From positions 443,852-507,851 of the forward strand of contig NZ_KE386871.1 of the NCBI RefSeq assembly GCF_000429265.1: 64,000 nt of DNA, written 5' to 3'. The notes under the pieces were generated by a model. It searched no databases. It worked only from the letters and a program-made list of their open reading frames with translations, and had not been told where the DNA came from. The stretch is from Actinomyces gerencseriae DSM 6844. Lineage in GTDB: Bacteria; Actinomycetota; Actinomycetes; Actinomycetales; Actinomycetaceae. Positions 1 through 9,191 of the stretch are shown piece after piece; position 1 is the first letter of the stretch; the number at the start of each line of letters is the position of its first letter. The translations under genes and the position numbers were made by a program.

Positions 1-39
1 GATGAGCGCCGACGGGCGCGGCCCCGGACGGCGAGCGTA

Positions 40-1221
40 TCAGCCGATGAGATGCTGGACGGCCTTCTCGTAGAGGTCCACGTAGTGGTAGTCGCGGGCG
101 GCCGCCGCCTCGGCGTCGAAGTCCTCGAACGCGGAGCGGTCGGCCAGGAAGTCGTCCAGGGACTCCCCCTCGGCCAGGGTCGGCTCGGCGAGCTCGTAGA
201 TGCCGGAGCGATCGAGGGCCGCCCGGATCTCCGGATCCGCGCGGAACGCCCTGGCCTTCTCCGCCAGCTGGAGGTACATCTCCATGTTCGCGGCCGCCGA
301 CTCCCACACGCCGTCGATGCCGTCGGTGCGCGAGGGCTTGTAGTCGAAGTGGATCGGCCCCTCGTAGCGCGGGCCGCCGCCCGGGAAGCCGTTGACGAGC
401 AGATCCACGGTGAAGAAGGCGGAGAGCAGGTCTCCGTGGCCGAAGACGAGGTCCTGATCGTACTTCAGGCCCTTCTGACCGTTGAGGTCGATGTGGAAGA
501 GCTTGCCGGCGTTCAGCGCCTGGGCCAGGGCGTGGGTGTAGTTGAGGTTGGCCATCTGCTCGTGGCCGACCTCGGGGTTGAGCCCCACGACGTCGCCGTT
601 GTCGAGCTCGGCGATGAGGGCCAGCGCGTGGCCGACGGTGGGCAGGAAGATGTCGCCGCGGGGCTCGTTGGGCTTGGGCTCCAACCCGATCCGCAAGGAG
701 TAGCCCTTGTCCTTGATGTATCCGGCGACGGTGTCCAGGCCCTCCTTGTAGCGGTCGAAGGCGGCGTTCAGGTCCTTGGAGGAGTCGTACTCGGCGCCCT
801 CGCGCCCGCCCCACATGACGAAGGTCGTGGCGCCGAGCTCGGCCGCCAGGTCCACGTTGCGCAGGATCTTGCGCAGACCGAAGCGCCGGATGGAGCGGTC
901 GTTGTTGGTCAGGCCCCCGTCCTTGAAGATCGGGTGGGTGAACGTGTTGGTGGTGACCATCTCGATGGTCAGGCCCGCGGCATCGGCGGCGTCCCTGAGC
1001 CCGGCGACGATCTCGGCGCGCTCGGCGTCGGTGGCGTCGAAGGGGAAGACGTCGTTGTCGTGGAAGGTGATGCCCCAGGCGCCGAGCTCGGCGAGCTTCT
1101 CCGCGTACTCCCACGGGCGCAGAGCGGCGCGGGTCGGCTCGCCGAAGGGATCGGCTGCGAGCCAACCGACCGTCCACAGGCCGAATGAGAACTTGTCTTC
1201 CTTGGTGGGCTTGCGAACCAT
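40..1221 (-). CDS. xylA: Xylose isomerase
   Basis: Converts D-xylose to D-xylulose in the cytoplasm, using divalent metals. The 393-residue product has the usual length for actinobacterial XylA and the family signatures: SFGLWTVGW near the N-terminus, the HDND segment with the catalytic His, MWGGREG, the metal-ligand stretch [20 protein letters not shown] and HIDLNGQ. I chose the ATG at 1221 because GGAGGAG precedes it on the minus strand and the protein starts [15 protein letters not shown] like known XylAs; the open frame continues upstream without homology. A 19-bp operator lies 22 bp upstream and is shared with the ROK regulator at 2375, so xylose-induced derepression is likely. No xylulokinase follows within the window. 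Confidence 0.97.
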   Translation of the reverse strand: MVRKPTKEDKFSFGLWTVGWLAADPFGEPTRAALRPWEYAEKLAELGAWGITFHDNDVFPFDATDAERAEIVAGLRDAADAAGLTIEMVTTNTFTHPIFKDGGLTNNDRSIRRFGLRKILRNVDLAAELGATTFVMWGGREGAEYDSSKDLNAAFDRYKEGLDTVAGYIKDKGYSLRIGLEPKPNEPRGDIFLPTVGHALALIAELDNGDVVGLNPEVGHEQMANLNYTHALAQALNAGKLFHIDLNGQKGLKYDQDLVFGHGDLLSAFFTVDLLVNGFPGGGPRYEGPIHFDYKPSRTDGIDGVWESAAANMEMYLQLAEKARAFRADPEIRAALDRSGIYELAEPTLAEGESLDDFLADRSAFEDFDAEAAAARDYHYVDLYEKAVQHLIG

Positions 1222-1243
1222 GCGCTCCTCCTCGAGCCAGGAT

Positions 1244-1262
1244 TTGTTTATTGGTGCAACTA
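1244..1262. promoter_or_regulatory. Putative XylR (ROK) operator of xylA
   Basis: TTGTTTATTGGTGCAACTA. It matches the site at 2329-2347 in front of the ROK gene at 13 of 19 positions (TTGTT, AT and CAACTA conserved) and has the TTGTT/CAAC dyad typical of ROK operators. It lies directly upstream of the xylA ribosome binding site, so bound repressor would block transcription. Assignment to this regulator is inference. Confidence 0.7.
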
Positions 1263-1318
1263 TGACATGAGGGTGCGTCCGGGTCAAGAGGCGGACGATC
1301 CGGCCGCCGAGGCCCGCC

Positions 1319-1380
1319 GAGATCGGTCCGATTCCGCGCCGAGATCGGTTCAGTTCCGCATCGAGATCGGTCGGAACCGG
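1319..1380. repeat. 22-bp tandem repeat array A (3 units)
   Basis: Three units starting GAGATCGG at 1319, 1341 and 1363, exactly 22 bp apart, with consensus GAGATCGGTTCAGTTCCGC plus three variable bases. The same unit occurs at 18973, and in reverse orientation at 19635 and 30563. It lies in the long non-coding gap between xylA and the ROK gene. Function unknown. Confidence 0.85.
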
Positions 1381-1917
1381 CGCTCGACCGGCGAGCGCCG
1401 AACGAGGTTCCGGCATCGGCCGCGAGCGCCGCCGACAGCGGTCGCGACCGGAGCGCCGCGAGCGGCGCCGTCCTCGCAGTGGTCCGCGATGCCCCTCCTC
1501 ATCGATCCGTAGCGCCCCATGACGGTCCGAGAGGAGCCGTCGCCCCTGACGGGCGGCCCGCGACGACGGCCGGGACGCCGCCATCGACCCCGACGATCGG
1601 ACCCGAGACGAGCGAGTCGCGCATGGAGACGAGCCCCGGCGCAGAAGCAGCGCCCCCATCGACGGACGACGTCGGGGCGGGGCGGACAAGGGCCCGATCG
1701 CCCGGGAGCAGTTCGGCGGAGGCCATCGGCGGCGCCCGAGGATCGTCGAGACGCCATCACGGGACGGAGGCACCCGAGAACGGTGCCGCCGCGATCGGAT
1801 CCGGCGGGCGGGGAGGGGGGACGCCCGGCGCCCCGGTCGGGCGGAGGCCGCGAGCGCAGTCGGTTCGCCCCGCTGGCGCGCGGGAGGAGCTGGCAGGTCT
1901 TGGTGATCGGCTTGCGG
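1381..1917. other. Non-coding stretch between xylA and the ROK regulator
   Basis: Very GC-rich sequence with open frames on both strands. The translations are Arg/Pro/Ala-rich low-complexity and resemble no protein family I recognise, and none has a convincing ribosome binding site. I see no gene here. Confidence 0.5.
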
Positions 1918-2123
1918 GCCGCCGGCGCGCGGGCAGGGCCGGCTCGAGGTCGCCGGCGCGCTCCCGGCCGACGGCGGTCTCGCGAGCGCGCGGGCGGGGC
2001 TCCTGGCGTCGCCCGACCGGCATGATGCCCGCCAGCGGCCTCGCGAGCGCGCGGGCGGGGCTTCGAGCTCGGGTTGACGTTGCGCTTCCACGCGGGCGGT
2101 CTCACGAGCGTGAGGGCGGGGCC
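1914..2123. repeat. 61-bp-period repeat, 4 degenerate units
   Basis: A roughly 28-nt GC-rich motif recurs with exactly 61-bp phasing. The core CTCGCGAGCGCGCGGGCGGG begins at 1979 and 2040; a variant CTCACGAGCGTGAGGGCGGG begins at 2101; a more degenerate copy begins at 1918. GCGG precedes the cores. The intervening sequence is mostly unique, but the last two intervals share CGCTTCCACGC. The geometry resembles a type I-E CRISPR (28+33), but no cas gene is in the window. Confidence 0.6.
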
Positions 2124-2328
2124 GACAGCGCGCGAGGAGCGACGCTTCCACGCCCGGAACGCGCAACGGAGCACCGCGAGGCGGCCTTCGACGACCCGCG
2201 CCTCCCCGCCCCGTCCCGCGATCCGTGCACCGCGGGACGACGTCTTCACGTCATCCCGCGGAGGGCACAGGCCCCACCGGGCGCCCGGGATCTGCACGGG
2301 AACCGCCCGGCCGCGCCGATCATCTTTT

Positions 2329-2347
2329 TTGTTCATAAAGACAACTA
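2329..2347. promoter_or_regulatory. Putative XylR (ROK) operator, autoregulatory
   Basis: TTGTTCATAAAGACAACTA, 27 bp upstream of the GTG start of the ROK regulator, in a short AT-rich island. It pairs with the site in front of xylA. The position suggests autoregulation (inference). Confidence 0.7.
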
Positions 2348-2374
2348 ACCCGGGGTGTCAGGTATGGTCAGAAC

Positions 2375-3643
2375 GTGGCACGAAGCACAAGCACGCCAGC
2401 ACCGCCTTCCTCCCCCAGGTCCCGTCGCGCTCCCGCCGAGAACGGAGCGCCCGGCACCGCCCCTTCGGCCCGCCAGTCCAGTCTGCGCACATCGAATCTG
2501 GCACTGCTCGCCGGCCGGGTCTTCGCCTCCTCCGAGCCCGTCTCGCGCGCCAGCGTCGCCGCCGCGACCGGGATGACCCGATCGACGGCCTCACGACTCG
2601 CCGATGAGCTCGTCGCCACGGGCATCCTGACCGAGCTCGCGCCCACGCCCTCGGCGGGGCCGGGCCGTCCCGCAGTACCGCTGGCCCCGGCGTCGGGGAC
2701 GTTCATCGCCATCGGCCTGGAGGTCAACGTCTCGCGCATGGCCGCGCGCGCCGTCGATCTGGCCGGCCAGGTCCTGGCCGAGCGCGTCGTCGTCGATGAC
2801 CTGGAGGCCTCCGACCCGGCCGAGGTCCTTCCCCACCTGGCGCGGCTCACCCTCGAGATCCTGGACCTCCACGCCGTCCGCAGCGCCCGCAAGGTCGGGG
2901 CCGCTCTGGCCCTGCCCGGTCTCGTGTCCCGCAACAGACTCCTGCGCGCCCCCAACCTCGCCTGGCAGGACCTGGATCCGGCACCGCTGCTCGCCCCGGC
3001 CCTCGCCCCCGAGGAGCTCGTGCTGCGCCTGGGCAATGAGGCCACGTTCGGGGCGCTCACCGCCGGGCGCAGTCGCCCCGGCGCCCCCCAGTCGGAATCG
3101 TCCTACATCTACCTGTCCGGGGAGATCGGCATCGGCGCCGCCCTGGTGCGCGAGGGCCGGGTGGTCGAGGGAAGCCACGGATTCGCCGGCGAGATCGGCC
3201 ATATCCAGGTCGCCCCGGACGGCCCGGAGTGCACCTGCGGCAACCGGGGCTGCCTCGAGCGCTATGCGGGCCGCCGGGCCCTTCTCGCCGCAGCCGGCCT
3301 GCCGCCGACGGCGCAGCCCGAGGCGCTGGTCGCCGCCTGGGAGGCGGGCGAGCCCTCCGCGCGGGAGGCGGTCTCCCACGCCGCTCACGCCCTGGGCGCG
3401 GGACTCGGGGCCGCCATCAACCTCCTCGACATCCCCACGATCGTGCTGGGCGGGCACCTCGCCCCGCTGACCGAGGCGCTGCGCCCCGAGCTCGAGGCGG
3501 AACTCACGCACCGAGTCCTGGCCTCGTCGTGGATCGACCTGAAGGTCGTCACCGCGCCCGACGACCAGATGCCGGGCGCGACCGGTGCCGCCTGGTCCCT
3601 TCTCGAGCAGGTCATCACCGACCCGGCCGCCTTCATCGCCTGA
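2375..3643 (+). CDS. xylR: ROK-family transcriptional repressor, XylR-like
   Basis: Probable sugar-responsive repressor of xylA and of itself. The 422-residue product has a low-complexity Ser/Pro start, a MarR-like winged helix at about residues 38-95 (SRASVAAATGMTRSTASRLADEL) and a ROK sugar-kinase-like domain, with GEIGIGAALV, GFAGEIGHI and the zinc motif CTCGNRGCLE at about residues 288-297. Zinc ligands and length fit repressors rather than free glucokinases. The start is GTG; the next in-frame Met lies inside the helix-turn-helix, and there is no clear Shine-Dalgarno sequence, so a leaderless mRNA is possible. Matching operators lie upstream of this gene and of xylA. Xylose as effector is inferred from context. 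Confidence 0.88.
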   Translation: MARSTSTPAPPSSPRSRRAPAENGAPGTAPSARQSSLRTSNLALLAGRVFASSEPVSRASVAAATGMTRSTASRLADELVATGILTELAPTPSAGPGRPAVPLAPASGTFIAIGLEVNVSRMAARAVDLAGQVLAERVVVDDLEASDPAEVLPHLARLTLEILDLHAVRSARKVGAALALPGLVSRNRLLRAPNLAWQDLDPAPLLAPALAPEELVLRLGNEATFGALTAGRSRPGAPQSESSYIYLSGEIGIGAALVREGRVVEGSHGFAGEIGHIQVAPDGPECTCGNRGCLERYAGRRALLAAAGLPPTAQPEALVAAWEAGEPSAREAVSHAAHALGAGLGAAINLLDIPTIVLGGHLAPLTEALRPELEAELTHRVLASSWIDLKVVTAPDDQMPGATGAAWSLLEQVITDPAAFIA

Positions 3644-3648
3644 CCGGG

Positions 3649-3736
3649 GCCGGCCCCGCGCGCAGCCGAGCCGGCGCGGCGGACTCACGACTCGCCCCAC
3701 TCCTGCCGAGCCGGCCCCGCGCGCAGCCGGGCCGGC
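3649..3736. repeat. Pair of GC-rich repeats 61 bp apart
   Basis: CGGCCCCGCGCGCAGCCG starts at 3651 and again at 3712, each followed by A/G and GCCGG. The pair fills the gap between the convergent ROK and GH31 genes. Its reverse complement resembles the 61-bp-period repeat at 1979. It could also act as termination structure, since no other hairpin separates these genes. Confidence 0.6.
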
Positions 3737-3754
3737 AGCGGCTCAGGAGGAGGA

Positions 3755-5770
3755 TCACCCGGGGATGAGGCGCGCGCCCTCACGCCGGAACACGGGGATG
3801 TACTCGTACGGCGCCGGGGCCTCGACCCATCGGCCGCCGTCGACGTCCCGCCCCGAGTGGATCTCCGTCCAGCGGGCGCCCGCCGGCAGGTACACCTCGC
3901 GGCTGGTCGCGCCCGGCTCCGTCACCGGCGCGATGAGGAGGTCGGGCCCCAGCAGGAACTCGTCGTCGATCTCCCACGCGACGGCGTCATCGGGGAACTC
4001 GAGGAACAGCGTCCGCATGGCCGGCAGGCCCGACTCCGAGGCCTGCCTCATGACCTCGCCGATGTAGGGGCGCAGCCTCTCGCGCAGCTCCATGTGGGCC
4101 CGGGAGACCTCCAGGCAGCGCTCGCCGTAGCTCCACACCTCGTTGGGCCCGCCGCTGACCGGCGAGCCGAGCTCGCCCCGCGGCTCCCTATGGCCGTGGA
4201 GCCTGAAGAGGGGGCAGAACGCACCGAAGGCGAACCAGCGCGCGTACAGCTCGCGGTAGGCCTCGTTCGAGGGGTCGCCCCCGTGAAAGCCGCCGATATC
4301 GGTGGTCCACCAGGGGATGCCAGACATCCCGATGCTCAGACCCGCGCGAATCTGCCGGGCCAACGAGTCCCAGGTCGGCGGGATGTCCCCGGACCACACG
4401 GCGGCCCCGTACTTGGCCTGCCCCGCCCATGCCGAGCGGCACAGGAGGACGGTCGGCGCCCCGCCCGCATCCCGGTTGCCCTCGAAGAAGCCCCGGGCGT
4501 TGTCGCGGGGGTAGGCATTGGCCACCGCGGCGCCCGGCCCGGCGTAGAACGACAGGTTCTTCGGGTGACCGGGGTTGAGCTCGGGCTCGCAGGCGTCCAG
4601 CCACCAGACCCGGATCCCCAGGTCGAAGTAGTTCCTCTTGACGGTCTCCCACAGGAAGGCGCGCGCCCGGGGGTTCGTCGAGTCGTAGAAGGCGACCGGG
4701 AGGGAGCGCGGCATCTTCTTGTCGTGGATGTCCTGGTGGAACTCCACGCCCTGGTCGCTCCCCACGAGCAGGCCCCGTCGCACCATCTCGTCGTAGTTCT
4801 CCGACAGGGGCGAGATCGTGGGCCACACCGAGACCATGAGCTTGACGCCGAGCTCGTCGAGCTCGCGCATCATCGCGGCGGGATCCGGGTACTCCTCGGG
4901 GTCGAACCGGTAGTCGCCCATGGCGGTCCAGTGGAAGAAGTCCGTCACGATCACCGACAGCGGCAGCTCCCGGCGTCGGTACTCCCGCGCGACTCCGAGC
5001 AGCTCCTCCTGGTCGAGGTAGCGCAGCTTGCACTGCCAGAAGCCGGAGGCCCACTCGGGAAGCTCGGGGGCGTGGCCCACCGCGTCGGCGTAGCGCGACA
5101 TGATGTCCGCCGGGCGGTCGCCCGCGGTCACCCAGTAGTCGAGCGCCGGGGCCTCATCCGCGACCCACCGTGTGGCGTTGTCGGCGAACTCGACCCTGCC
5201 GATGGCGGGGCTGTTCCACAGGAATCCGTATCCGCGGCTGGAGAGGCAGAACGGGATGCTCACCTCCGTGTTCCGCTGCACGAGGTCGACGACGAGCCCC
5301 TTGTGGTCCAGGCGACCGTGCTGGTGCTGGCCGAGCCCGTAGATGCGCTCGTCGTCGTACGCCTTGAACTGCTGGTGGATCTCGTACAGCCCCGATCGCC
5401 GGCCGTAGAGCACGTGGGCACCGGGCCACCAGAAGTGCTCCCGCTCCTCGGCCAGGAGCTCCGCCCCGTCCCGGGTCCTCAGGAAGGAGAGCATGACGGC
5501 GGGCTTCCCGTCGCCCGAGTCGAGCCGCGCCTCGACGGTGAGGCCGCCCGCCACCAGACGGACCGTCCCGTCGTCCGCCCGGCCGGCCGGCGCGATCCGC
5601 GCCCCCGCGGGCCTCTCCCCCAGCGCCCCGACGTCCGAGTCGGGAATCCGATGCTGGGCGGCGCGAACGCGCACGGAGTCCCGCCCCCACTGCTCGACTC
5701 GAAGGACCTCGTGCGCGTAGCGCACCTCGAAGCCCTCCTCGATGGGCGTGAATTCAAGCATGTCATACAT
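3755..5770 (-). CDS. GH31 glycoside hydrolase, probable alpha-xylosidase
   Basis: Intracellular enzyme (no signal peptide) predicted to remove alpha-linked xylose from imported oligosaccharides such as isoprimeverose. The 671-residue protein has the GH31 order: N-terminal beta domain (residues 1-225), a (beta/alpha)8 barrel with nucleophile Asp392 in WWLDACEPEL and acid/base Asp462 in WSGDIPPTW, then C-terminal beta domains with LGPDLLIAPV and PVFRREGA. WWLDACEPE resembles the alpha-xylosidase branch more than alpha-glucosidases. It lies 164 bp downstream of the ABC permease genes on the same strand and probably shares their transcript. ATG at 5770 follows an AGAGAAG motif; ATG at 5761 is an alternative. 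Specificity is inferred; alpha-glucosidase activity cannot be excluded. Confidence 0.9.
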   Translation of the reverse strand: MYDMLEFTPIEEGFEVRYAHEVLRVEQWGRDSVRVRAAQHRIPDSDVGALGERPAGARIAPAGRADDGTVRLVAGGLTVEARLDSGDGKPAVMLSFLRTRDGAELLAEEREHFWWPGAHVLYGRRSGLYEIHQQFKAYDDERIYGLGQHQHGRLDHKGLVVDLVQRNTEVSIPFCLSSRGYGFLWNSPAIGRVEFADNATRWVADEAPALDYWVTAGDRPADIMSRYADAVGHAPELPEWASGFWQCKLRYLDQEELLGVAREYRRRELPLSVIVTDFFHWTAMGDYRFDPEEYPDPAAMMRELDELGVKLMVSVWPTISPLSENYDEMVRRGLLVGSDQGVEFHQDIHDKKMPRSLPVAFYDSTNPRARAFLWETVKRNYFDLGIRVWWLDACEPELNPGHPKNLSFYAGPGAAVANAYPRDNARGFFEGNRDAGGAPTVLLCRSAWAGQAKYGAAVWSGDIPPTWDSLARQIRAGLSIGMSGIPWWTTDIGGFHGGDPSNEAYRELYARWFAFGAFCPLFRLHGHREPRGELGSPVSGGPNEVWSYGERCLEVSRAHMELRERLRPYIGEVMRQASESGLPAMRTLFLEFPDDAVAWEIDDEFLLGPDLLIAPVTEPGATSREVYLPAGARWTEIHSGRDVDGGRWVEAPAPYEYIPVFRREGARLIPG

Positions 5771-5934
5771 CTTCGTCTTCTCTTTCGCCTTCTATTTCTA
5801 CGGATTCATGAACAGGATCGGGGGCGGCGCGAGGAATGACCGAGAGGAAGGACGCCGCGCGCACCGGAGGTGCCCGATGATCTGCGAGATCCTGCTCGTG
5901 ATCGCCAACGACTCCGCGCGCACCGGCGGCGCGC

Positions 5935-6765
5935 TCAGGCCTTGACCGCGCCCCCCGTCGCACCGGCGGCAACATATTTCTGCGCCACGACGAGCAGGAT
6001 CGCCGCGGGCAGGGAGGCCATGGTCGCGGTCGCCATGACGGAGCCCCAGTCGGCCACGAATCCTCCGATGTACTGGTAGATCCCCAGGGTCACCGGCCTC
6101 GCCGCCGAGTTCGAGTCCAGGGTGAGCGCGAACAGGAAGTCGCTCCAGGCGAACAGGAAGCTGAAGAGCGCTGCGGTGACGATCGCATTGCGGCTCAACG
6201 GCAGGACGATGGAGAAGAAGGTGCGCAGGCGACCGGCCCCGTCAACCCTGGCCGCCTCCAGGATGGAGACCGGTATGGCCGACATGAAGGCGCGGATGAT
6301 GAGGATCGAGAAGGGGATCCCCAGAGCGGAGTCCGCCAGGATCAGGCCCGGGACGGTGTTGAGGATGCCGAGGGTGTTGTAGGCGCTGTACAGGGCGTTG
6401 GCGATGATGATCCCGGGGATCATCTGGCTCAGGAGAAGGATGAACAGGACGATCCCCGAGCGCCGCACCCGGTGGAGGGACAGGGCGTAGGCCGCCGGGG
6501 TGGCCACGAGCAGGCAGACCGCCACGGCCCCGAGGGAGACGACGAGGCTGGTGACGAGATTGCCCCCCTGACCGGCGAAGGCCTCCCGGTACCCGTCCAG
6601 GCCGGGGTGCAGCGGGAGGACCCGCAGGTCGGCGGTGGACACGCCCGGCTGAAGGGAGGCGTTGACCATCCAGTACACGGGGAACAGCATGATCGACAGG
6701 AAGAGCAGCCCGAGGGCCGTGCTCAGGGCGGCGCGGCGGGAGCGGCGGGAGCGTGAGGACGTCAT
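5935..6765 (-). CDS. Carbohydrate ABC transporter permease (MalG type)
   Basis: Second inner-membrane permease of a CUT1 sugar importer; it passes substrate delivered by the lipoprotein encoded at 7727-8968. The 276 residues contain about six transmembrane segments and the EAA loop ILEAARVDGAGRLRTFFSIVLPLS, which docks the ATPase. The ATG at 6765 overlaps the stop of the preceding permease gene (ATGA), indicating translational coupling. No ATPase gene is nearby; CUT1 importers in actinobacteria commonly share a distant MsiK-type ATPase. Confidence 0.94.
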   Translation of the reverse strand: MTSSRSRRSRRAALSTALGLLFLSIMLFPVYWMVNASLQPGVSTADLRVLPLHPGLDGYREAFAGQGGNLVTSLVVSLGAVAVCLLVATPAAYALSLHRVRRSGIVLFILLLSQMIPGIIIANALYSAYNTLGILNTVPGLILADSALGIPFSILIIRAFMSAIPVSILEAARVDGAGRLRTFFSIVLPLSRNAIVTAALFSFLFAWSDFLFALTLDSNSAARPVTLGIYQYIGGFVADWGSVMATATMASLPAAILLVVAQKYVAAGATGGAVKA

Positions 6766-7730
6766 GATCCCTCCCCGGATCGGCTGAGCCTGAGGTAGAC
6801 GACGGCGAACACGACGGACACGAGGACCAGGATGTTGCCGAGAGCCGCCCCCTGACCGAACTCGAAGTTGGCGAAGGACAGCTTGTAGGACTGGGTGGCC
6901 AGGGTCTGAGTGGCGTTCGACGGACCTCCCCCGGTGAGTCCCAGGATGATGTCGAGGACCTTGAGGGTGTAGACCACCCCGAGGACCAGGACGACCGAGA
7001 CCACGGGCCGCAGCAGCGGCCACGTCACATGCCTGAAGGCCTTCCACCCCACGGCGCCGTCGAGGGAGGCCGCCTCGTAGAGCTCGTCGGGGATGTCCTG
7101 GAGCCCGCTGTACAGGATGGTCATGTTGAAGGGGATGCCGAGCCAGATGTTGACGATGATGACCGCGATCAGCGCGACGCTCGTACTGGTCAGCCACGGC
7201 ACGGCCGGCAGGCTCACGGCCTGGAGGAGCTGATTGATCACCCCGCTGTCCTTGTCCAGCATCCACTTCCAGATCGCGCTGGAGACGATCATCGGCAGCA
7301 GCCAGGGCAGCAGGATGAGCGAGCGCATCACGCCGTTGAGGGGGAAGCGCCGCTTGAAGAAGATCGCGAGCGCCAGCCCGATGGTGAACTGCCCGGCGAT
7401 CGATCCCACGGTGAACAGGACGGTGTTGACCATCGCCGTGGAGAACACCGAGGAGCTCAGAACCGAGGCGTAGTTGCCGAGGCCCACCCAGGGGGCCCGG
7501 CCGGTGTAGAAGGTGGAGGTGGTGTACTCCTGGAAGCTCATCGTCACGTTCTTGACAATGGGGTACCCGAAGAACAGCGCCATGAAGATCAGGGCCGGGA
7601 GGAGGAAGGCCCATCTGCCGAGCTCCTCCCGACGTCGCATCGACCGGCGCTCCGCCCGCTCCGCGGCGGGCCTCGGCGCCCTCCCCGGACCGCGTCGAGC
7701 GGTCTCCCGGGGCTCTTCGACCGTCGTCAT
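6762..7730 (-). CDS. Carbohydrate ABC transporter permease (MalF type)
   Basis: First membrane permease of the sugar importer. The 322 residues have a charged cytoplasmic N-terminus (about 40 residues, Arg-rich), then six predicted transmembrane segments and the EAA motif ELYEAASLDGAVGWKAFRHVTWPLL. Start (ATG at 7730) and stop both overlap neighbouring genes by 4 bp, so lipoprotein, MalF-type and MalG-type permeases form one tightly coupled operon. The GH31 gene lies downstream. Confidence 0.94.
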   Translation of the reverse strand: MTTVEEPRETARRGPGRAPRPAAERAERRSMRRREELGRWAFLLPALIFMALFFGYPIVKNVTMSFQEYTTSTFYTGRAPWVGLGNYASVLSSSVFSTAMVNTVLFTVGSIAGQFTIGLALAIFFKRRFPLNGVMRSLILLPWLLPMIVSSAIWKWMLDKDSGVINQLLQAVSLPAVPWLTSTSVALIAVIIVNIWLGIPFNMTILYSGLQDIPDELYEAASLDGAVGWKAFRHVTWPLLRPVVSVVLVLGVVYTLKVLDIILGLTGGGPSNATQTLATQSYKLSFANFEFGQGAALGNILVLVSVVFAVVYLRLSRSGEGS

Positions 7731-8968
7731 GAGAGGTAGTCCGCCTTGGCGGTCTCCAGGGCGACCTGGGGCGAGGCCTTGCCGGTCAGGGCGGACTGGA
7801 CGGCGTTGTAGAGGGCCTCCGCGGTCTTGGGCCAGGCCTCCCCCAGCTGGGCGGTGCGGGCCCGGCCGTTGTTGACGGACTCGACCAGCGACGCCATCTG
7901 CGGGAGCCCGGCGAGGTAGTCCGCATCGACCTGGGAGTCGGTGGGGATCGTGTACCGCTCCGTGTTGAGGCTGAGCTGCCGGGAGGCCGAGAGCAGCTCG
8001 GAGAGGAGCTCGGCGGCCTTGGCCTGTCGGTCCCCGTCGCCGGTCTGGGGGATCGTCCACACCTCGCCGCCCAGGGGCGCGATCAGGGTGTCGCCCGCCT
8101 TGGGGACCGGGATCTCCGCGACGGCCCAGTTGACGTCGGACTCGTCGAAGGTGATGGTCTGCCACGGCCCGTTGATCACCATGGCGGCCTTGCCGGAGGT
8201 GAACTGCTCCCCGACGTCGCCCTGGCCCCAGTTCAGGACGCCGGAGGAGGCCGACCCCTCGTTGACCAGGTCCACCCACAGCTGAAGGGCCCCGGCCGCG
8301 GCGGGTGAGGCGATATCGGTCTCCTCCGCGCCGTTGGACCAGAAGAAGGGCAGGAACTGCCAGGCGCCCTCGTAGGAGGCCGCGGCGCAGAAGGCGATGC
8401 CATAGGTGTCTCCGCTGGTGAGGGTCTTCGCGGCGGTCTTGAGCTCGTCCCACGTGGTGGGGACGGCCACCCCGGCCGCGGAGAGCCTGTCCTGGTCGTA
8501 GTAGAGGCCGATGGTATTCGCGCACGGCCCCATACCGTAGAGCGAGCCCTTGTAGGTCCCCGCGCTGACGAAGCCCTCGATGAACCCGTCGGCGCCGATG
8601 CCGAAGTCCGACAGCGGGGCCAGCGCGCCCGTGGCGGCGATCTGCTGAAGGTCCGGGTTGTCCAGCATGAGCAGGTCGGGCAGGGACTTGGAGGAGCTCA
8701 TCTGGAGGACCTTCTGGATCAGGCCGGTGCCGTTGAGGCTCTCCCGCTCGATGGTGACGCCCACCTTGGCGGCGCACTCCTCGAGGGTTCTCTGGAAGAT
8801 GCCGTTGTCGGGCTCGTCCGCGTAGTAGTCGACGATCTTGATGGTCGCGGAGTCCTTCGACCCGCCGCTCCCCCCGCATGCGGCCAGCGGCACCGCCGCC
8901 GCCGCGAGCACCGCGCCCTGCAGGACACGGCGACGGTCGACCATGAGCCTGTGCTGAATCGTGGACAT
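7727..8968 (-). CDS. Sugar-binding lipoprotein of ABC importer
   Basis: Extracellular solute-binding protein anchored to the membrane. The 413-residue precursor starts [19 protein letters not shown]; the N-terminus carries twin arginines and ends in the lipobox LAAC, so Tat-type export and lipidation of that Cys are likely. The body matches family 1 (MalE/CUT1) binding proteins: [30 protein letters not shown] chose ATG 8968 because GGAGC stands 4 nt before it and it gives a proper signal peptide; the frame is open further upstream. First gene of the importer operon, divergent from the LacI gene at 9192. Confidence 0.92.
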   Translation of the reverse strand: MSTIQHRLMVDRRRVLQGAVLAAAAVPLAACGGSGGSKDSATIKIVDYYADEPDNGIFQRTLEECAAKVGVTIERESLNGTGLIQKVLQMSSSKSLPDLLMLDNPDLQQIAATGALAPLSDFGIGADGFIEGFVSAGTYKGSLYGMGPCANTIGLYYDQDRLSAAGVAVPTTWDELKTAAKTLTSGDTYGIAFCAAASYEGAWQFLPFFWSNGAEETDIASPAAAGALQLWVDLVNEGSASSGVLNWGQGDVGEQFTSGKAAMVINGPWQTITFDESDVNWAVAEIPVPKAGDTLIAPLGGEVWTIPQTGDGDRQAKAAELLSELLSASRQLSLNTERYTIPTDSQVDADYLAGLPQMASLVESVNNGRARTAQLGEAWPKTAEALYNAVQSALTGKASPQVALETAKADYLS

Positions 8969-9107
8969 GCCAGCTCCATTCCTCCGCCAACCAGCGACCA
9001 GCCTCAGCGATACGTATGCGCACACGTATGCGATCGACATTCGCGCTCATTGGCGGCAAAATACCGGGATCTCGGACGCGGCCTCGTCGCCACGCCTCGC
9101 GACCAAA

Positions 9108-9123
9108 ATGTATCGTGATACAT
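9108..9123. promoter_or_regulatory. Putative LacI-family operator (perfect 16-bp dyad)
   Basis: ATGTATCGTGATACAT has perfect 7-bp arms around GT, in the divergent region between the importer operon and the lacI-type gene. A second set of related elements (ATACGTAT and a repeated ACGTATGCG) lies at about 9007-9030, closer to the importer. Both are candidate sites for the adjacent repressor. Confidence 0.6.
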
Positions 9124-9191
9124 CTAATAGCGCAAGGAGCGGCCCCGACCACAGGGCCGCCCATCGGCTTCTATCTCTGGAGTTGCCCGCC

